Source: Zea mays (taxonomy: Eukaryota; Streptophyta; Magnoliopsida; Poales; Poaceae). Taken from it: a stretch of DNA of 64,000 nt. Where the stretch lies: contig NC_050100.1 of NCBI RefSeq assembly GCF_902167145.1, positions 202,157,974 through 202,221,973 on the forward strand. The letters run 5' to 3'. The translations under genes were made by a program, and so were the position numbers. Position 1 is the stretch's first letter. Each line of letters opens with the position of its first letter. The notes beneath the pieces are model-generated. The model saw nothing but the letters and a program-made list of their open reading frames with translations, was not told where the DNA came from and made no database searches. Of this stretch, positions 46,567 through 60,300 are shown one piece after another.

Positions 46567-49500
46567 TTCATGGCTATTTTTGACAAAATGGGGGTTGTGT
46601 GGCCATTGATCATCGACCAGAGGCTCGTACGCCTCACCCACATATGTTTCCTTGCCGTAGATCACATTCTTGGATTTCTGGTGGAGACCATTTCTTGGTC
46701 AAAAATCCGTACGTGTTAGCCTTCGGTATTATTGAAAATGGTCGTTCATGGCTATTTTCGACAAAATAGAGGTTCTGTGGCCATTGATCATCGACCAGGG
46801 GCTCATACACCTCACCCACATATGTTTCCTTGCCGTAGATGACATTCTTGGATTTCTGGTGGAGACCATTTCTTGGGCAAAAATCCGAATGTGTTAGCCT
46901 TCGGTATTATTGAAAATGGTTATTCATGGCTATTTTCGACAAAAATGGGGGTTGTGTGCCCATTTATCTTCAACCAGAGGCTCATACACCTCACTACACA
47001 TATGTTTTCTTGCCATAGATCACATTCTTGGATCTATGGTGGAGACCAGTTCTTGGTCAAAAATCCATAGGAGTTAGCCTTCAGTGTCATTGAAAATAGT
47101 CGTTCATGGCTATTTTCGACAATAATGGGGGTTGTGTGGCCATTGATAATCGACCAGAGGCTCGTACACCTCACCCCACATATGTTTCCTTGCCATAGAT
47201 CACTTTCTTGGATTTCTGGTGGAGACCATTTCTTGGTCAAAAATCCGTAGGTGTTAGCCTTCGGTATTATTGAAAATGGTCGTTCATGGCTATTTTCGAC
47301 AAAAATGGGGGTTGTGTGGCCATTGATCATCGACCAGAGGCTCGTACACCTCACCCCACATATGTTTTATTGTCATAGATCAAAATCTAGGATTTCTCGT
47401 GGAGACCATTTCTTGTTCAAAAATCCGTACGTGTTAGCCTTCGGTATTATTGAAAATGGTCGTTCATGGCTATTTTCGACAAAAATGGGGGTTGTGTGGC
47501 CATTGATCATCGACCAGAGACTCATACACCTCACCCGACATATAATTCCTTGCCATAGATCGTATTCTTGGATTTTTGGTGGAGACGATTTCTTGGTCAA
47601 AAATCCGTAGGTGTTAGCCTTCGGTATTATTGAAAATGGTCGTTCATGGCTATTTTTGACAAAAATGGGGGTTGTGTGGCCATTGATCATCGACCAGAGG
47701 CTCGTACACCTCACCCCACATATGTTTCCTTGCCATAGATAAAATTCTTGGATTTCTGGTGGAGACCGTTTCTTGGTCAAAAATCCGTAGGTGTTAGCCT
47801 TCGATATTATTGTAAATGGTCGTTCATGGCTATTTTCGACAAAAATGGGGGTTGTGAGGCCATTGATCATCGACCAGAGGCTCATACACCTCACCCCACA
47901 TATGTTTCCTTGCCATAGATCACATTCTTGGATTTCTGGTGGAGACCATTTCTTGGTCAAAAATCTGTAGGTGTTAGCCTCTAGTATTATTGAAAATGGT
48001 CGTTCATGACTATTTTGATAAAAAATGGGGGTTGTGTGGCCATTTATCATCGACCAGAGGCTCGTACACCTCACCCCACATATGTTTCTTGCCATAGATC
48101 AGATTCTTGGATTTCTGGTGGAGACCATTTCTTGGTCAAAAATTTGTACGTGTTAGCCTTCTGTATTATTGAAAATGGTCGTTCATGGCTATTTTCGACA
48201 AAATAGGGGTTGTGTGGCCATTGATCATCGACCAGAGGCTCGTACACCTCACCCCACATATGTTTCCTTGCCACAGAACACATTCTTGAATTTCTGGTGG
48301 AGACCATTTCTTGGGCAAAAATCCGAATGTGTTAGCCTTCGGTATTTTTGGAAATGGTCATTCATGGCTATTTTCGATAAAAATGGGGGTTGTTTCGCCA
48401 TTGATCTTCGACCAGAGGCTCATACACCTCACTACACATATGTTTCCTTGCCATATATCACATTCTTGGATTTATGGTGGAGACCATTTCTTGGTCAAAA
48501 ATCTATAGGTGTTAGCCTTCAGTGTCATTGAAAATGGTCGTTCATGGCTATTTTCGACAAAATAGAGGTTCTGTGGCCATTGATCATCGACCAGAGGCTC
48601 ATACACCTCACCCCACATATGTTTCCTTGCCATAGATCACATTCTTGGATTTCTGGTGGAGACCATTTCTTGGTAAAAAATCCGTAGGTGTTAGCCTTCG
48701 GTATTATTGAAAATGGTCATTCATGGCTATTTTCGACAAAAATGGGGGTTGTGTGGCCATTTATCTTCAACCAGAGGCTCATACACCTCACTACACATAT
48801 GTTTTCTTGCCATATATCACATTCTTGGATCTATGGTGGAGACCAGTTCTTGGTCAAAAATCCGTAGGTGTTAGCCTTCAATGTCATTGAAAATAGTCGT
48901 TCATGACTATTTTCGACAAAAATGGGGGTTGTGTGGCCATTGATAATCGACCAGAGGCTCGTACACCTCACCCCACAAATGTTTCCTTGCCATAGATCAC
49001 ATTCTTGGATTTCTGCTGGAGACCATTTCTTGGTCAAAAATTCGTATGTGTTAGCCTTCGGTATTATTCAAAATGGTCGTTTATGGCTATTTTCGACAAA
49101 AATGGGGGTTGTGTGGCCATTTATCATCGACCAGAGGCTCATACACCTCACCCCACATATGTTTCATTACCATAGATCACAATCTTGGATTTCTCGTGGA
49201 GACCATTTCTTAGTCAAAAATCCGTACATGTTAGCCTTTTGTATTATTGAAAATGGTCGTTCATGGCTAGTTTCGACAAAAATGGGGGTTGTGTGGCCAT
49301 TGATCATCGACCAGAGGCTTGTACACCTCACCCCACATATGTTTCCTTGCCATAGATAATATTCTTGGATTTCTGGTGGAGACATATTCTTGGTCAAAAA
49401 TCCGTAGGTGTTAGCCTTCTGTATTATTGAAAATGGTCGTTCATGGCTATATTCGACAAAAATGGGGGTTGTGTGGCCATTGATCATTGACCAGAGGCTC

Positions 49501-49752
49501 GTAAACCTCACCCCACATATGTTTCTTTGCCATAGATCACATTCTTGGATTTCTGGTGGAGACCATTTCTTGGTCAAAAATCCGTAGGTGTTAGCCTTCG
49601 GTAATATTGAAAATGGTCGTTCATGGCTATTTTCGACAAAAATGGGGGTTGTGTGGCCATTGATCATCGACCAGAGGCTCACACACCTCACCCCACATAT
49701 GTTTCCTTGCCATAGATCACATTCTTGGATTTCTGGTGGAAACCATTTCTTT

Positions 49753-49790
49753 GTCAAAAATCCGTAGGTGTTAGCCTACGGATTTTTGAC
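49753..49790. other. Orientation switch 4 (R4 to F5), exact 16-bp palindrome with 6-nt centre
   Basis: GTCAAAAATCCGTAGG (49753-49768) and CCTACGGATTTTTGAC (49775-49790) are exact reverse complements around TGTTAG. Reverse satellite reads through GTTAGCCT and forward satellite starts at CCTACGG, sharing CCT. The arms continue outwards as diverged inverted satellite. Confidence 0.9.
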
Positions 49791-49939
49791 CAAGAACTGG
49801 TCTCCACCATAGATCCAAGAATGTGATATATGGCAAGAAAACATATGTGTAGTGAGGTGTATGAGCCTCTGGTTGAAGATAAATGGCCACACAACCCCCA
49901 GTTTTGTCGAAAATAGCCATGAATGACCATTTTCAATAA

Positions 49940-52900
49940 TACCGAAGGCTAACACCTACGGATTTTTGACCAAGAAATGGTCTACACCAGAAATCCAAGA
50001 ATGTCATCTATGGCAAGGAAACATATGTGGGGTGAGGTGTATGAGCCTCTGGTCGATGATCAATGGCCACAGAACCTCTATTTTGTCGAAAATAGCCATG
50101 AACGACCATTTTCAATGACACTGAAGGCTAACACCTATGGATTTTTGACCAAGAAATGGTCTCCACCATAAATCCAAGAATGTGATATATGGCAAGGAAA
50201 CATATGTGTAGTGAGGTGTATGAGCCTCTGGTCGATGATCAATGGCCACAGAACCTCTATTTTGTCGAAAATAGCCATGAACGACCATTTTCAATGACAC
50301 TGAAGGCTAACAGCTATGGATTTTTGACCAAGAAATGGTCTCCACCAAAAATCCAAGAATGTGATATATGGCAAGGAAACATATGTGTAGTGAGGTGTAT
50401 GAGCCTCTGGTCGAAGATCAATGGCGAAACAACCCCCATTTTTATCGAAAATAGCCATGAATGACCATTTTCAAAAATACCGAAGGCTAACACCTACAGA
50501 TTTTTGACCAAGAAATGGTCTCCACCAGAAATCCAAGAATGTGATCTATGGCAAGGAAACATATGTGGGCTGAGGTGTATGAGCCTCTGGCCGATGATCA
50601 ATGGCCACACAACCCCCATTTTTGTCGAAAATAGCCATGAACGACCATTTACAATAATATCGAAGGCTAACACCTACGGATTTTTGACCAAGAAATGGTC
50701 TCCACCAGAAATTCAAGAATTTGATCTATGGCAAGGAAACATATGTGGGGTGAGGTGTACGAGCCTCATGTCGATGATCAATGGCCACACATCCCCCATT
50801 TTTGTCGAAAATAGCCATGAACGACCACTTTCAATAATACCGAAGGCTAACACCTACGGATTTTTGACGAAGAAATCGTCTCCACCAGAAATCCAAGAAT
50901 ATGATCTATGGCAAGGAATTATATGTCGGGTGAGGTGTACGAGCCTCTGGTCGATGATCAATGGCCACACAACCCCCATTTTGTCGAAAATAGCCATGAA
51001 CGACCATTTTCAATAATACAGAAGGCTAACACGTACGGATTTTTGACCAAGAAATGGTCTCCACGAGAAATCCAAGATTTTGATCTATGGCAATAAAACA
51101 TATGTGGGGTGAGGTGTACGAGCCTCTGGTCGATGATCAATGGCCACACAACCCCTATTTTTGTCGAAAATAGCCATGACGACCATTTTCAATAATACCG
51201 AAGGCTAACACCTAAGGATTTTTGACCAAGAAATGGTCTCCACCAGAAATCCAAGAATGTGATCTATGGCAAGGAAACATATGTGGGGTGAGGTGTACGA
51301 GCCTCTGGTCGATTATCAATGGCCACAATCCCCCATTATTGTCGAAAATAGCCATGAACGACTATTTTCAATGACACTGAAGGCTAACACCTATGGATTT
51401 TTGACCAAGAACGGGTCTCCACCATAGATCCAAGAATGTGATCTATGGCAAGAAAACATATGTGTAGTGAGGTGTATGAGCCTCTGGTTGAAGATAAATG
51501 GCCACACAACCCCCATTTTTGTCGAAAATAGCCATGAATAACCATTTTCAATAATACCGAAGGCTAACACATTCGGATTTTTGTCCAAGAAATCGTCTCC
51601 ACCAGAAATCCAAGAATGTGATATACGACAAGGAAACATATGTGGGTGAGGTGTATGAGCCTCTGGTCGATGATCAATGGCCACAAAACCTCTATTTTGT
51701 CGAAAATAGCCATGAACGACCATTTTCAGTAATACCGAAGGCTAACACGTACGGATTTTTGACCATGAAATGGTCTCCACCAGAAATCCAAGAATGTGAT
51801 CTACGGCAAGGAAACATATGTGGGTGAGGTGTATGAGCCTCTGGTCGATGATCAATGGCCACACAACCCCCATTTTGTCGAAAATAGCCATGAACGACCA
51901 CGACCATTTTCAATAATACCGAAGGCTAACACGTACGAATTTTTGACCAAGAAATGCTCTCCACTAGAAATCCAAGAATGTGATCTATGGCAAGGAAACA
52001 TATGTGGGGTGAGGTGTACGAGCCTCTGGTTGATGATAAATGGCCACACAACCCCCATTTTTGATGAAAATAGCCATGAACGACCATTTTCAATAATACC
52101 GAAGGCTAACACCTACGGATTTTTGACCAACAAATGTTCTCCACCAGAAATCCAAGAATGTGGTCTATGGCAAGGAAACATATGTGGGGTGAGGCGTATG
52201 AGCCTTTGGTCGATGATCAATGGCCACACAACCCCCATTTTTGTCGAAAATAGCTATGAACGACCATTTTCAATAATACCGAAGGCTAACACCTACGGAT
52301 TTTTGACCAAGAAATGGTCTACACCAGAAATCCAAGAATGTCATCTATGGCAAGGAAACATATGTGGGGTGAGGTGTATGAGCCTCTGGTCGATGATCAA
52401 TGGCCACAGAACCTCTATTTTGTCGAAAATAGCCATGAACGACCATTTTCAATGACACTGAAGGCTAACACCTATGGATTTTGACCAAGAAATGGTCTCC
52501 ACCATAAATCCAAGAATGTGATATATGGCAAGGAAACATATGTGTAGTGAGGTGTATGAGCCTCTGGTCGATGATCAATGGCCACAGAACCTCTATTTTG
52601 TCGAAAATAGCCATGAACGACCATTTTCAATGACACTGAAGGCTAACAGCTATGGATTTTTGACCAAGAAATGGTCTCCACCAAAAATCCAAGAATGTGA
52701 TATATGGCAAGGAAACATATGTGTAGTGAGGTGTATGAGCCTCTGGTCGAAGATCAATGGCGAAACAACCCCCATTTTTATCGAAAATAGCCATGAATGA
52801 CCATTTTCAAAAATACCGAAGGCTAACACCTACAGATTTTTGACCAAGAAATGGTCTCCACCAGAAATCCAAGAATGTGATCTATGGCAAGGAAACATAT

Positions 52901-54615
52901 GTGGGCTGAGGTGTATGAGCCTCTGGCCGATGATCAATGGCCACACAACCCCCATTTTTGTCGAAAATAGCCATGAACGACCATTTACAATAATATCGAA
53001 GGCTAACACCTACGCATTTTTGACCAAGAAATGGTCTCCACCAGAAATTCAAGAATTTGATCTATGGCAAGGAAACATATGTGGGGTGAGGTGTACGAGC
53101 CTCTGGTCGATGATCAATGGCCACACATCCCCCATTTTTTTCGAAAATAGCCATGAACGACCATTTTCAATAATACCGAAGGCTAACACCTACGGATTTT
53201 TGACGAAGAAATCGTCTCCACCAGAAATCCAAGAATATGATCTATGGCAAGGAATTATATGTCGGGTGAGGTGTACGAGCCTCTGGTCGATGATCAATGG
53301 CCACACAACCCCCATTTTTGTCGAAAATAGCCATGAACGACCATTTTCAATAATACAGAAGGCTAACACGTACGGATTTTTGACCAAGAAATGGTCTCCA
53401 CGAGAAATCCAAGATTTTGATCTATGGCAATAAAACATATGTGGGGTGAGGTGTACGAGCCTCTGGTCGATGATCAATGGCCACACAACCCCCATTTTTG
53501 TCGAAAATAGCCATGACGACCATTTTCAATAATACCGAAGGCTAACACCTAAGGATTTTTGACCAAGAAATGGTCTCCACCAGAAATCCAAGAATGTGAT
53601 CTATGGCAAGGAAACATATGTGGGGTGAGGTGTACGAGCCTCTGGTCGATTATCAATGGCCACACATCCCCCATTATTGTCGAAAATAGCCATGAACGAC
53701 TATTTTCAATGACACTGAAGGCTAACACCTATGGATTTTTGACCAAGAACGGGTCTCCACCATAGATCCAAGAATGTGATCTATGGCAAGAAAACATATG
53801 TGTAGTGAGGTGTATGAGCCTCTGGTTGAAGATAAATGGCCACACAACCCCCATTTTTGTCGAAAATAGCCATGAATAACCATTTTCAATAATACCGAAG
53901 GCTAACACATTCGGATTTTTGCCCAAGAAATCGTCTGCACCAGAAATCCAAGAATGTGATATACGACAAGGAAACATATGTGGGTGAGGTGTATGAGCCT
54001 CTGGTCGATGATCAATGGCCACAAAACCTCTATTTTGTCGAAAATAGCCATGAACGACCATTTTCAGTAATACCGAAGGCTAACACGTACGGATTTTTGA
54101 CCATGAAATGGTCTCCACCAGAAATCCAAGAATGTGATCTACGGCAAGGAAACATATGTGGGTGAGGTGTATGAGCCTCTGGTCGATGATCAATGGCCAC
54201 ACAACCCCCATTTTGTCGAAAATAGCCATGAACGACCACGACCATTTTCAATAATACCGAAGGCTAACACGTACGAATTTTTGACCAAGAAATGCTCTCC
54301 ACTAGAAATCCAAGAATGTGATCTATGGCAAGGAAACATATGTGGGGTGAGGTGTACGAGCCTCTGGTTGATGATAAATGGCCACACAACCCCCATTTTT
54401 GATGAAAATAGCCATGAACGACCATTTTCAATAATACCGAAGGCTAACACCTACGGATTTTTGACCAACAAATGTTCTCCACCAGAAATCCAAGAATGTG
54501 GTCTATGGCAAGGAAACATATGTGGGGTGAGGTGTATGAGCCTTTGGTCGATGATCAATGGCCACACAACCCCCATTTTTGTCGAAAATAGCTATGAACG
54601 ACCATTTTCAATAAT
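49940..54615 (+). repeat. 13-monomer tandem duplication (period ~2337 bp)
   Basis: About 49940-52277 and 52278-54615, at an offset of 2336-2338 bp. Both hold CTACACCAGAAATCC or its neighbour, CAGCTATGG, GGCGAAACAACC, GAATTATATGTCGGG, CCATGACGACC, CACCTAAGG, GAACGGGTCTCC and the extra CGACCA. The shared errors make recent duplication certain; the exact ends are approximate. Confidence 0.9.
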
Positions 54616-57329
54616 ACCGAAGGCTAACACCTACGGATTTTTGACCAAGAAATGGTCACCACCAGAAATCCAAGAATGTGATCTATGGCAAGGAAACATA
54701 TGTGGGGTGAGGTGTACGAGCCTCTGGTCGATAATCAATGGCCACACAACCCCCATTTTTGTCGAAAATAGCCATAAATGACCATTTTCAATAATACCAA
54801 AGGCTAACACGTACGGATTTTTAACCAAAAAATGGTCTCCACCAGAAATCCAAGAATGTGATCTATGGCAAGTAAACATATGTGGGGTGAGGTGTACGAG
54901 CCTCTGGTCGGTGATAAATGGCCACACAACCACCATTTTAGTCGAAAATAGCCATGAACGACCATTTTCAATAATACCGAAGGCTAACACCTACGGATTT
55001 TTTACCAAGAAATGGTCTCCACCATAGATCCAAGAATGTGATCTATAGCAAGAAAACATATGTGTAGTGAGGTGTATGAGCCTCTGATCGATGATCAATG
55101 GCAACACAACCCCCATTTTTGTCGAAAATAGCTATGAACGACCATTTTCAATAATACCGAAGGCTAACACATTCAGATTTTTGCCCAAGAAATGGTCTCC
55201 ACCAGAAATCCAAAAATGTGATCTATGTCAAGGAAACATATGTGGGGTGAGGTGTATGAGCCTCTGGTCGATGATCAATGGCCACAGAACCTCTATTTTG
55301 TCAAAAATAGCCATGAACGACCATTTTCAATAATACCGAAGGCTAACACGTACGGATTTTTGACCAAGAAATGGTCTCCACCAGAAATCCAAGAATGTGA
55401 TCTATGGCAAGAAAACATATGTGGGGTGAAGTGTACGAGCCTCTGGTCGATGATCAATGGCCACACAACCCCCATTTTTGTCGAAAATAGCCATGAACGA
55501 CCATTTTCAATGACACTAAAGGCTAACACCTATGGATTTTTGACCAAGAAATGGACTCCACCATAAATCCAAGAATGTGATCTATGGCAAGGAAACATAT
55601 GTGTAGTGAGGTGTATGAGCCTCTGGTCGAAGATCAATGGCCACACAACCCCATTTTTGTCGAAAATAGCCATGAATGACCATTTTCAAAAATACCAAAG
55701 GCTAACACATTCGGATTTTTTCCCAAGAAATGGTCTCCACCAGAAATCCAAGAATGTGATCTATGCCAAGGAAACATATGTGGGTTGAGGTGTACCAGCC
55801 TCTGGTCGATGATCAATGGCCACACAACCCCCATTTTGCCGAAAATAGCCATCAACGACCATTTTCAATAACACCGAAGGCTAACACGTACGAATTTTTG
55901 ACCAAGAAATGGTCTCCACCAGAAATCCAAGAATGTGATATATGGCAAGGAAACATATGTGGGGTCAGGTTTACGAGCCTCTGGTCGATGATCAATGGCC
56001 ACACAACCCCCATTTTTGATGAAAATAGCCATGAGCGACCATTTTCAATAATACTAGAGGCTAACACCTACGGATTTTTGACTAAGAAATGGTCTCCACC
56101 AGAAATCCAAGAATGTGATCTATGGCAAGGATACATATGTGGGGTGAGGTGTATGAGCCTCAGGTCGATGATCAATGGCCACACAACCCCCATTTTTGTC
56201 GAAAATAGCCATGAACGACCATTTTCAATAATACCGAAGGCTAACACCTACGGATTTTTGACCAAGAAATGGTCTCCACCAGAAATCCAAGAATGTGATC
56301 TACGACAAGGAAACATAAGTGGGGTGAGGTGTACGAGCCTCTGGTCGATGATCAATGGCCACACAACCCTAATTTTTGTCGAAAATAGCCATGAACGACC
56401 ATTTTCAATGACACTGAAGGCTAACAACTACGGATTTTTGACCAAAAAATGGTCTCCACCATAAATCGAAGAATGTGATCTACAGCAAGGAAACATATGT
56501 GGGTTTAGGTGTACGAGCCTCTGGTCGATGATCAATGGCCACACAACCCTAATTTTTGTCGAAAAAAGCCATGAACGACCATTTTCAATGACACTGAAGG
56601 CTAACACCTACGGATTTTTGACCAAGAAATGGTCTCCACCAGAAATCCAAGAATGTGATCTATGGCAAGGAAACTTATGTTGGGTGAGGTGTACGAGCCT
56701 CTGGTCGATGATCAATGTCGACACAACCCCCATTTTTGTCAAAAATAGCCATGAATGACCATTTTCAATGACACTGAAGGCTAACACCTACGAATTTTTG
56801 ACCAACAAATGGCCTCCACGAGAAATCCAAGATTGTGATCTATGGCAAGAAAACATATGTGGGGTGAAGTGTACGAGCCTCTGGTCGATGATCAATGGCC
56901 ACACAACCCCTATTTTTGTCGAAAATAGCCATGAACGACCATTTTCAATGACACTGAAGGCTAACACCTACGGATTTTTGACCAAGAAATGGTCTCCACC
57001 ATAAATCCAAGAATGTGATCTATGGCAAGGAAACATATGTGTAGTGAGGTGTATGAGCCTTTGGTCGAAGATCAATAGCCACACAACCCCCATTTGTGTC
57101 GAAAATAGCCATGAATGACCATTTTCAATAATACCGAAGGCTAACACGTACGGATTTTTGACTAAGAAATGGTCTCCACCAGAAATCCAAGAATGTGATC
57201 TATGGCAAGGAAACATATGTGGGGTGAGGTGTATGAGCCTCTGGTCGATGATCAATGGCCACACAACCCCCATTTTTGTCGAAAATAGCCATGAACGACC
57301 ATTTACAATAATACCGAAGGCTAACACCT

Positions 57330-60300
57330 ACGGATTTTTGACCAAGAGAAGATCTCCACCAGAAATCCAAGAATGTGATCTATGGCAAGGAAACATATGT
57401 GGGGTGAGGTGTACGAGCCTCTGATCGATGATCAATGGCCACACAACCCCCATTTTTGTCGAAAATAGCCATGAACGACTATTTTCAATAATTCCGAAGG
57501 CTAACACCTACGGATTTTTGACCAAGAAATCGTCTCCACCAGAAATTCAAGAATATGATCTACGACAAGGAAACATATTGGGGTGAGGTGTACGAGCCTC
57601 TGGTCGATGATCAATGGCCACACAACCCCCATTTTTGTCGAAAACAGCCATGAACGACCATTTTCAATAATACCAAAGGCTAACACGTACGGATTTTTGA
57701 CCAAGAAATGGCCTCCACGAGAAATCCAAGAATGTGATCTATGGAAATTAAACATATGTGGGGTGAGGTGTACGAGCCTCTGGTCGATGATAAATGGCCA
57801 CACAACCCCCATTTTTGTCGAAAATAGCCATGAACGAGCATTTTCAATAATACCGAAGGCTAACACCTACGGATTTTTGACCAAAAAATGGTCTCCACCA
57901 GAAATCCAAGAATGTGACCTATGGCAAGGAAACATATGTGGGGTGAGGTGTATGAGCCCCTGGTCGATTATCAATGGCCACACAACCCCCATTTTTGTCG
58001 AAAATTGCCATGAACGACTATTTTCAAAGACATTGAAGGCTAACACCTATGGATTTTTTTACCAAGAACTGGTCTCCGCCATAGATCCAAGAATGTGATC
58101 TATGGCAAGAAAACATCTGTGTAGTGAGGTGTATGAGCCTCTGGTTGAAGATAAATGGCCACACAACCCCCATTTTTGTCGAAAATAGCCATGAATGACC
58201 ATTTTCAATAATACCGAAGGTTAACACATTCAGATTTTTGCCCAAGAAATGGTCTCCACCAGAAATCCAAAAATGTGATCTATGTCAAGGAAACATATGT
58301 GGGGTGAGGTGTATGAGCCTCTGGTCGATGATCAATGGCCACAGAACCTCTATTTTGTAAAAATAGCCATGAACGACCATTTTCAATAATACCGAAGGCT
58401 AACACGTACGGATTTTTGACCAAGAAATGGTCTCCACCAGAAATCCAAGAATGTGATCTACGGCAAGGAAACATATGTGGGTGAGGTGTATGAGCCTCTG
58501 GTCGATGATCAATGGCCACACAACCCCCATTTTGTCGAAAATAGCCATGAACGACCATTTTCAATAATATCGAAGGCTAACACGTACGAATTTTTGACCA
58601 AGAAATGGTCTCCACCAGAAATCCAAGAGTGTGCTCTATGGCAAGGAAACATATGTGGGGTGAGGTGTACGAGCCTCTGGTCGATGATAAATGGCCACAC
58701 AACCCCCATTTTTGATGAAAATAGCCATGAACGACCATTTTCAATAATACCGAAAGCTAACACCTACGGATTTTTGACCAACAAATGGTCTCCACCAAAA
58801 ATGCAAGAATGTGGTCTATGGCAAGGAAACATATGTGGGGTGAGGTGTATGAGCCTTTGGTCGATGATCAATGGCCACACAACCCCCATTTTTGTCGAAA
58901 ATAGCCATGAACGACCATTTTCAATAATACCGAAGGCTAACACCTACGGATTTTTGACCAAGAAATGGTCACCACCAGAAATCCAAGAATGTGGTCTATG
59001 GCAAGGAAACACATGTGGGTGAGGTGTATGAGCCTTTGGTCGATGATCGATTGCCACACAACCCCCATTTTTGTCGAAAGTAGCCATGAACGACCATTTT
59101 CAATAATACCGAAGGCTAACACCTACTGATTTTTTACCAAGAAATGGTCTCCACCAGAAATCCAAGAATGTGATATATGGCAAGGAAACTTATGTGGGGT
59201 GAGGTGTACGATCCTCTGGTCGATGATCAATGGCGACACAACCCCCATTTTTGTCGAAAATAGCCATGAACGACCATTTTCAATGACACTGAAGGCTAAC
59301 ACCTATGGATTTTTGACCAAGAAATGGACTCCACCATAAATCCAAGAATGTGATCTATGGCAAGGAAACATATGTGTAGTGAGGTGTATGAGCCTCTGGT
59401 CGAAGAACAATGGCCACACAACCCCCATTTGTGTCGAAAATAGCCATGAATGACCATTTTCAATAATACCGAAGGCTAACACGTACGGATTTTTGACCAA
59501 GAAATGGTCTCCACCAGAAATCCAAGAATGTGATCTATGGGAAGGAAACATATGTGGGGTGAACTGTACGAGCCTCTGATTGATGATAAATGGCCACACA
59601 ACCCCCATTCTAGTCGAAAATAGCCATGAACGACCATTTTCAACAATACCGAAGGCTAACACCAATAGATTTTTGACCAAGAAATGGTCTCCTCCAGAAA
59701 TCCAAGAATGTGATATATGGCAAGAAAACATATGTGGGGTGAAGTGTACGAGCCTCTGGTCGATGATCAATGGCCACACAACCCCCATTTTTGTCGAAAA
59801 TAACCATGAACGACCATTTTCAATGACACTAAAGGCTAACACCTATGGATTTCTGACCAAGAAATGGTCTCCACCATAAATCCAAGAATGTGATCTACGG
59901 CAAGGAAACATATGTGTAGTGAGGTGTATGAGCCTCTGGTCGATGATCAATGGCCACACAACCCCCATTTTTGTCGAAAATAGCCATGAATGACCATTTT
60001 CAAAAATACCAAAGGCTAACACATTCGGATTTTTTCCCCAGAAATGGTCTCCACCAGAATTCCAAGAATGTGATCTATGCCAAGGAAACATATGTGGGGT
60101 GAGGTGTACGAGCCTCTGGTCGATGATCAATGGCCACACAACCCCTATTTTGCCGAAAATAGCCATCAACGACTATTTTCAATAATATCGAATGCTAACA
60201 CGTACGAATTTTTGACCAAGAAATGGTCTCCACCAGAAATCCAAGAATGTGATCTATGGCAAGGAAACATATGTGGGGTGAGGTTTACGAGCCTCTAGTC

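Larger units (their letters stand above)
34056..49774 (-). repeat. Knob 180-bp satellite array, block R4 (reverse)
   Basis: About 87 reverse monomers. From 34297 onward it follows R2 subtype by subtype, including the empty insertion site at 34374-34378. It contains a duplicated 14-monomer unit (35.7-41.3 kb), two 539-bp trimers (41.3-42.4 kb) and another trimer duplication (43.2-44.3 kb). The part after about 44.3 kb has no counterpart in R2 within the window; around 46.5-48 kb it is an inverted copy of 50.4-51.9 kb in F5. Confidence 0.93.

Noticed and set aside
47373..48095. 240-codon minus-strand frame in R4
   Set aside because: It is four satellite monomers in an open register, with no known domain and no upstream signals.
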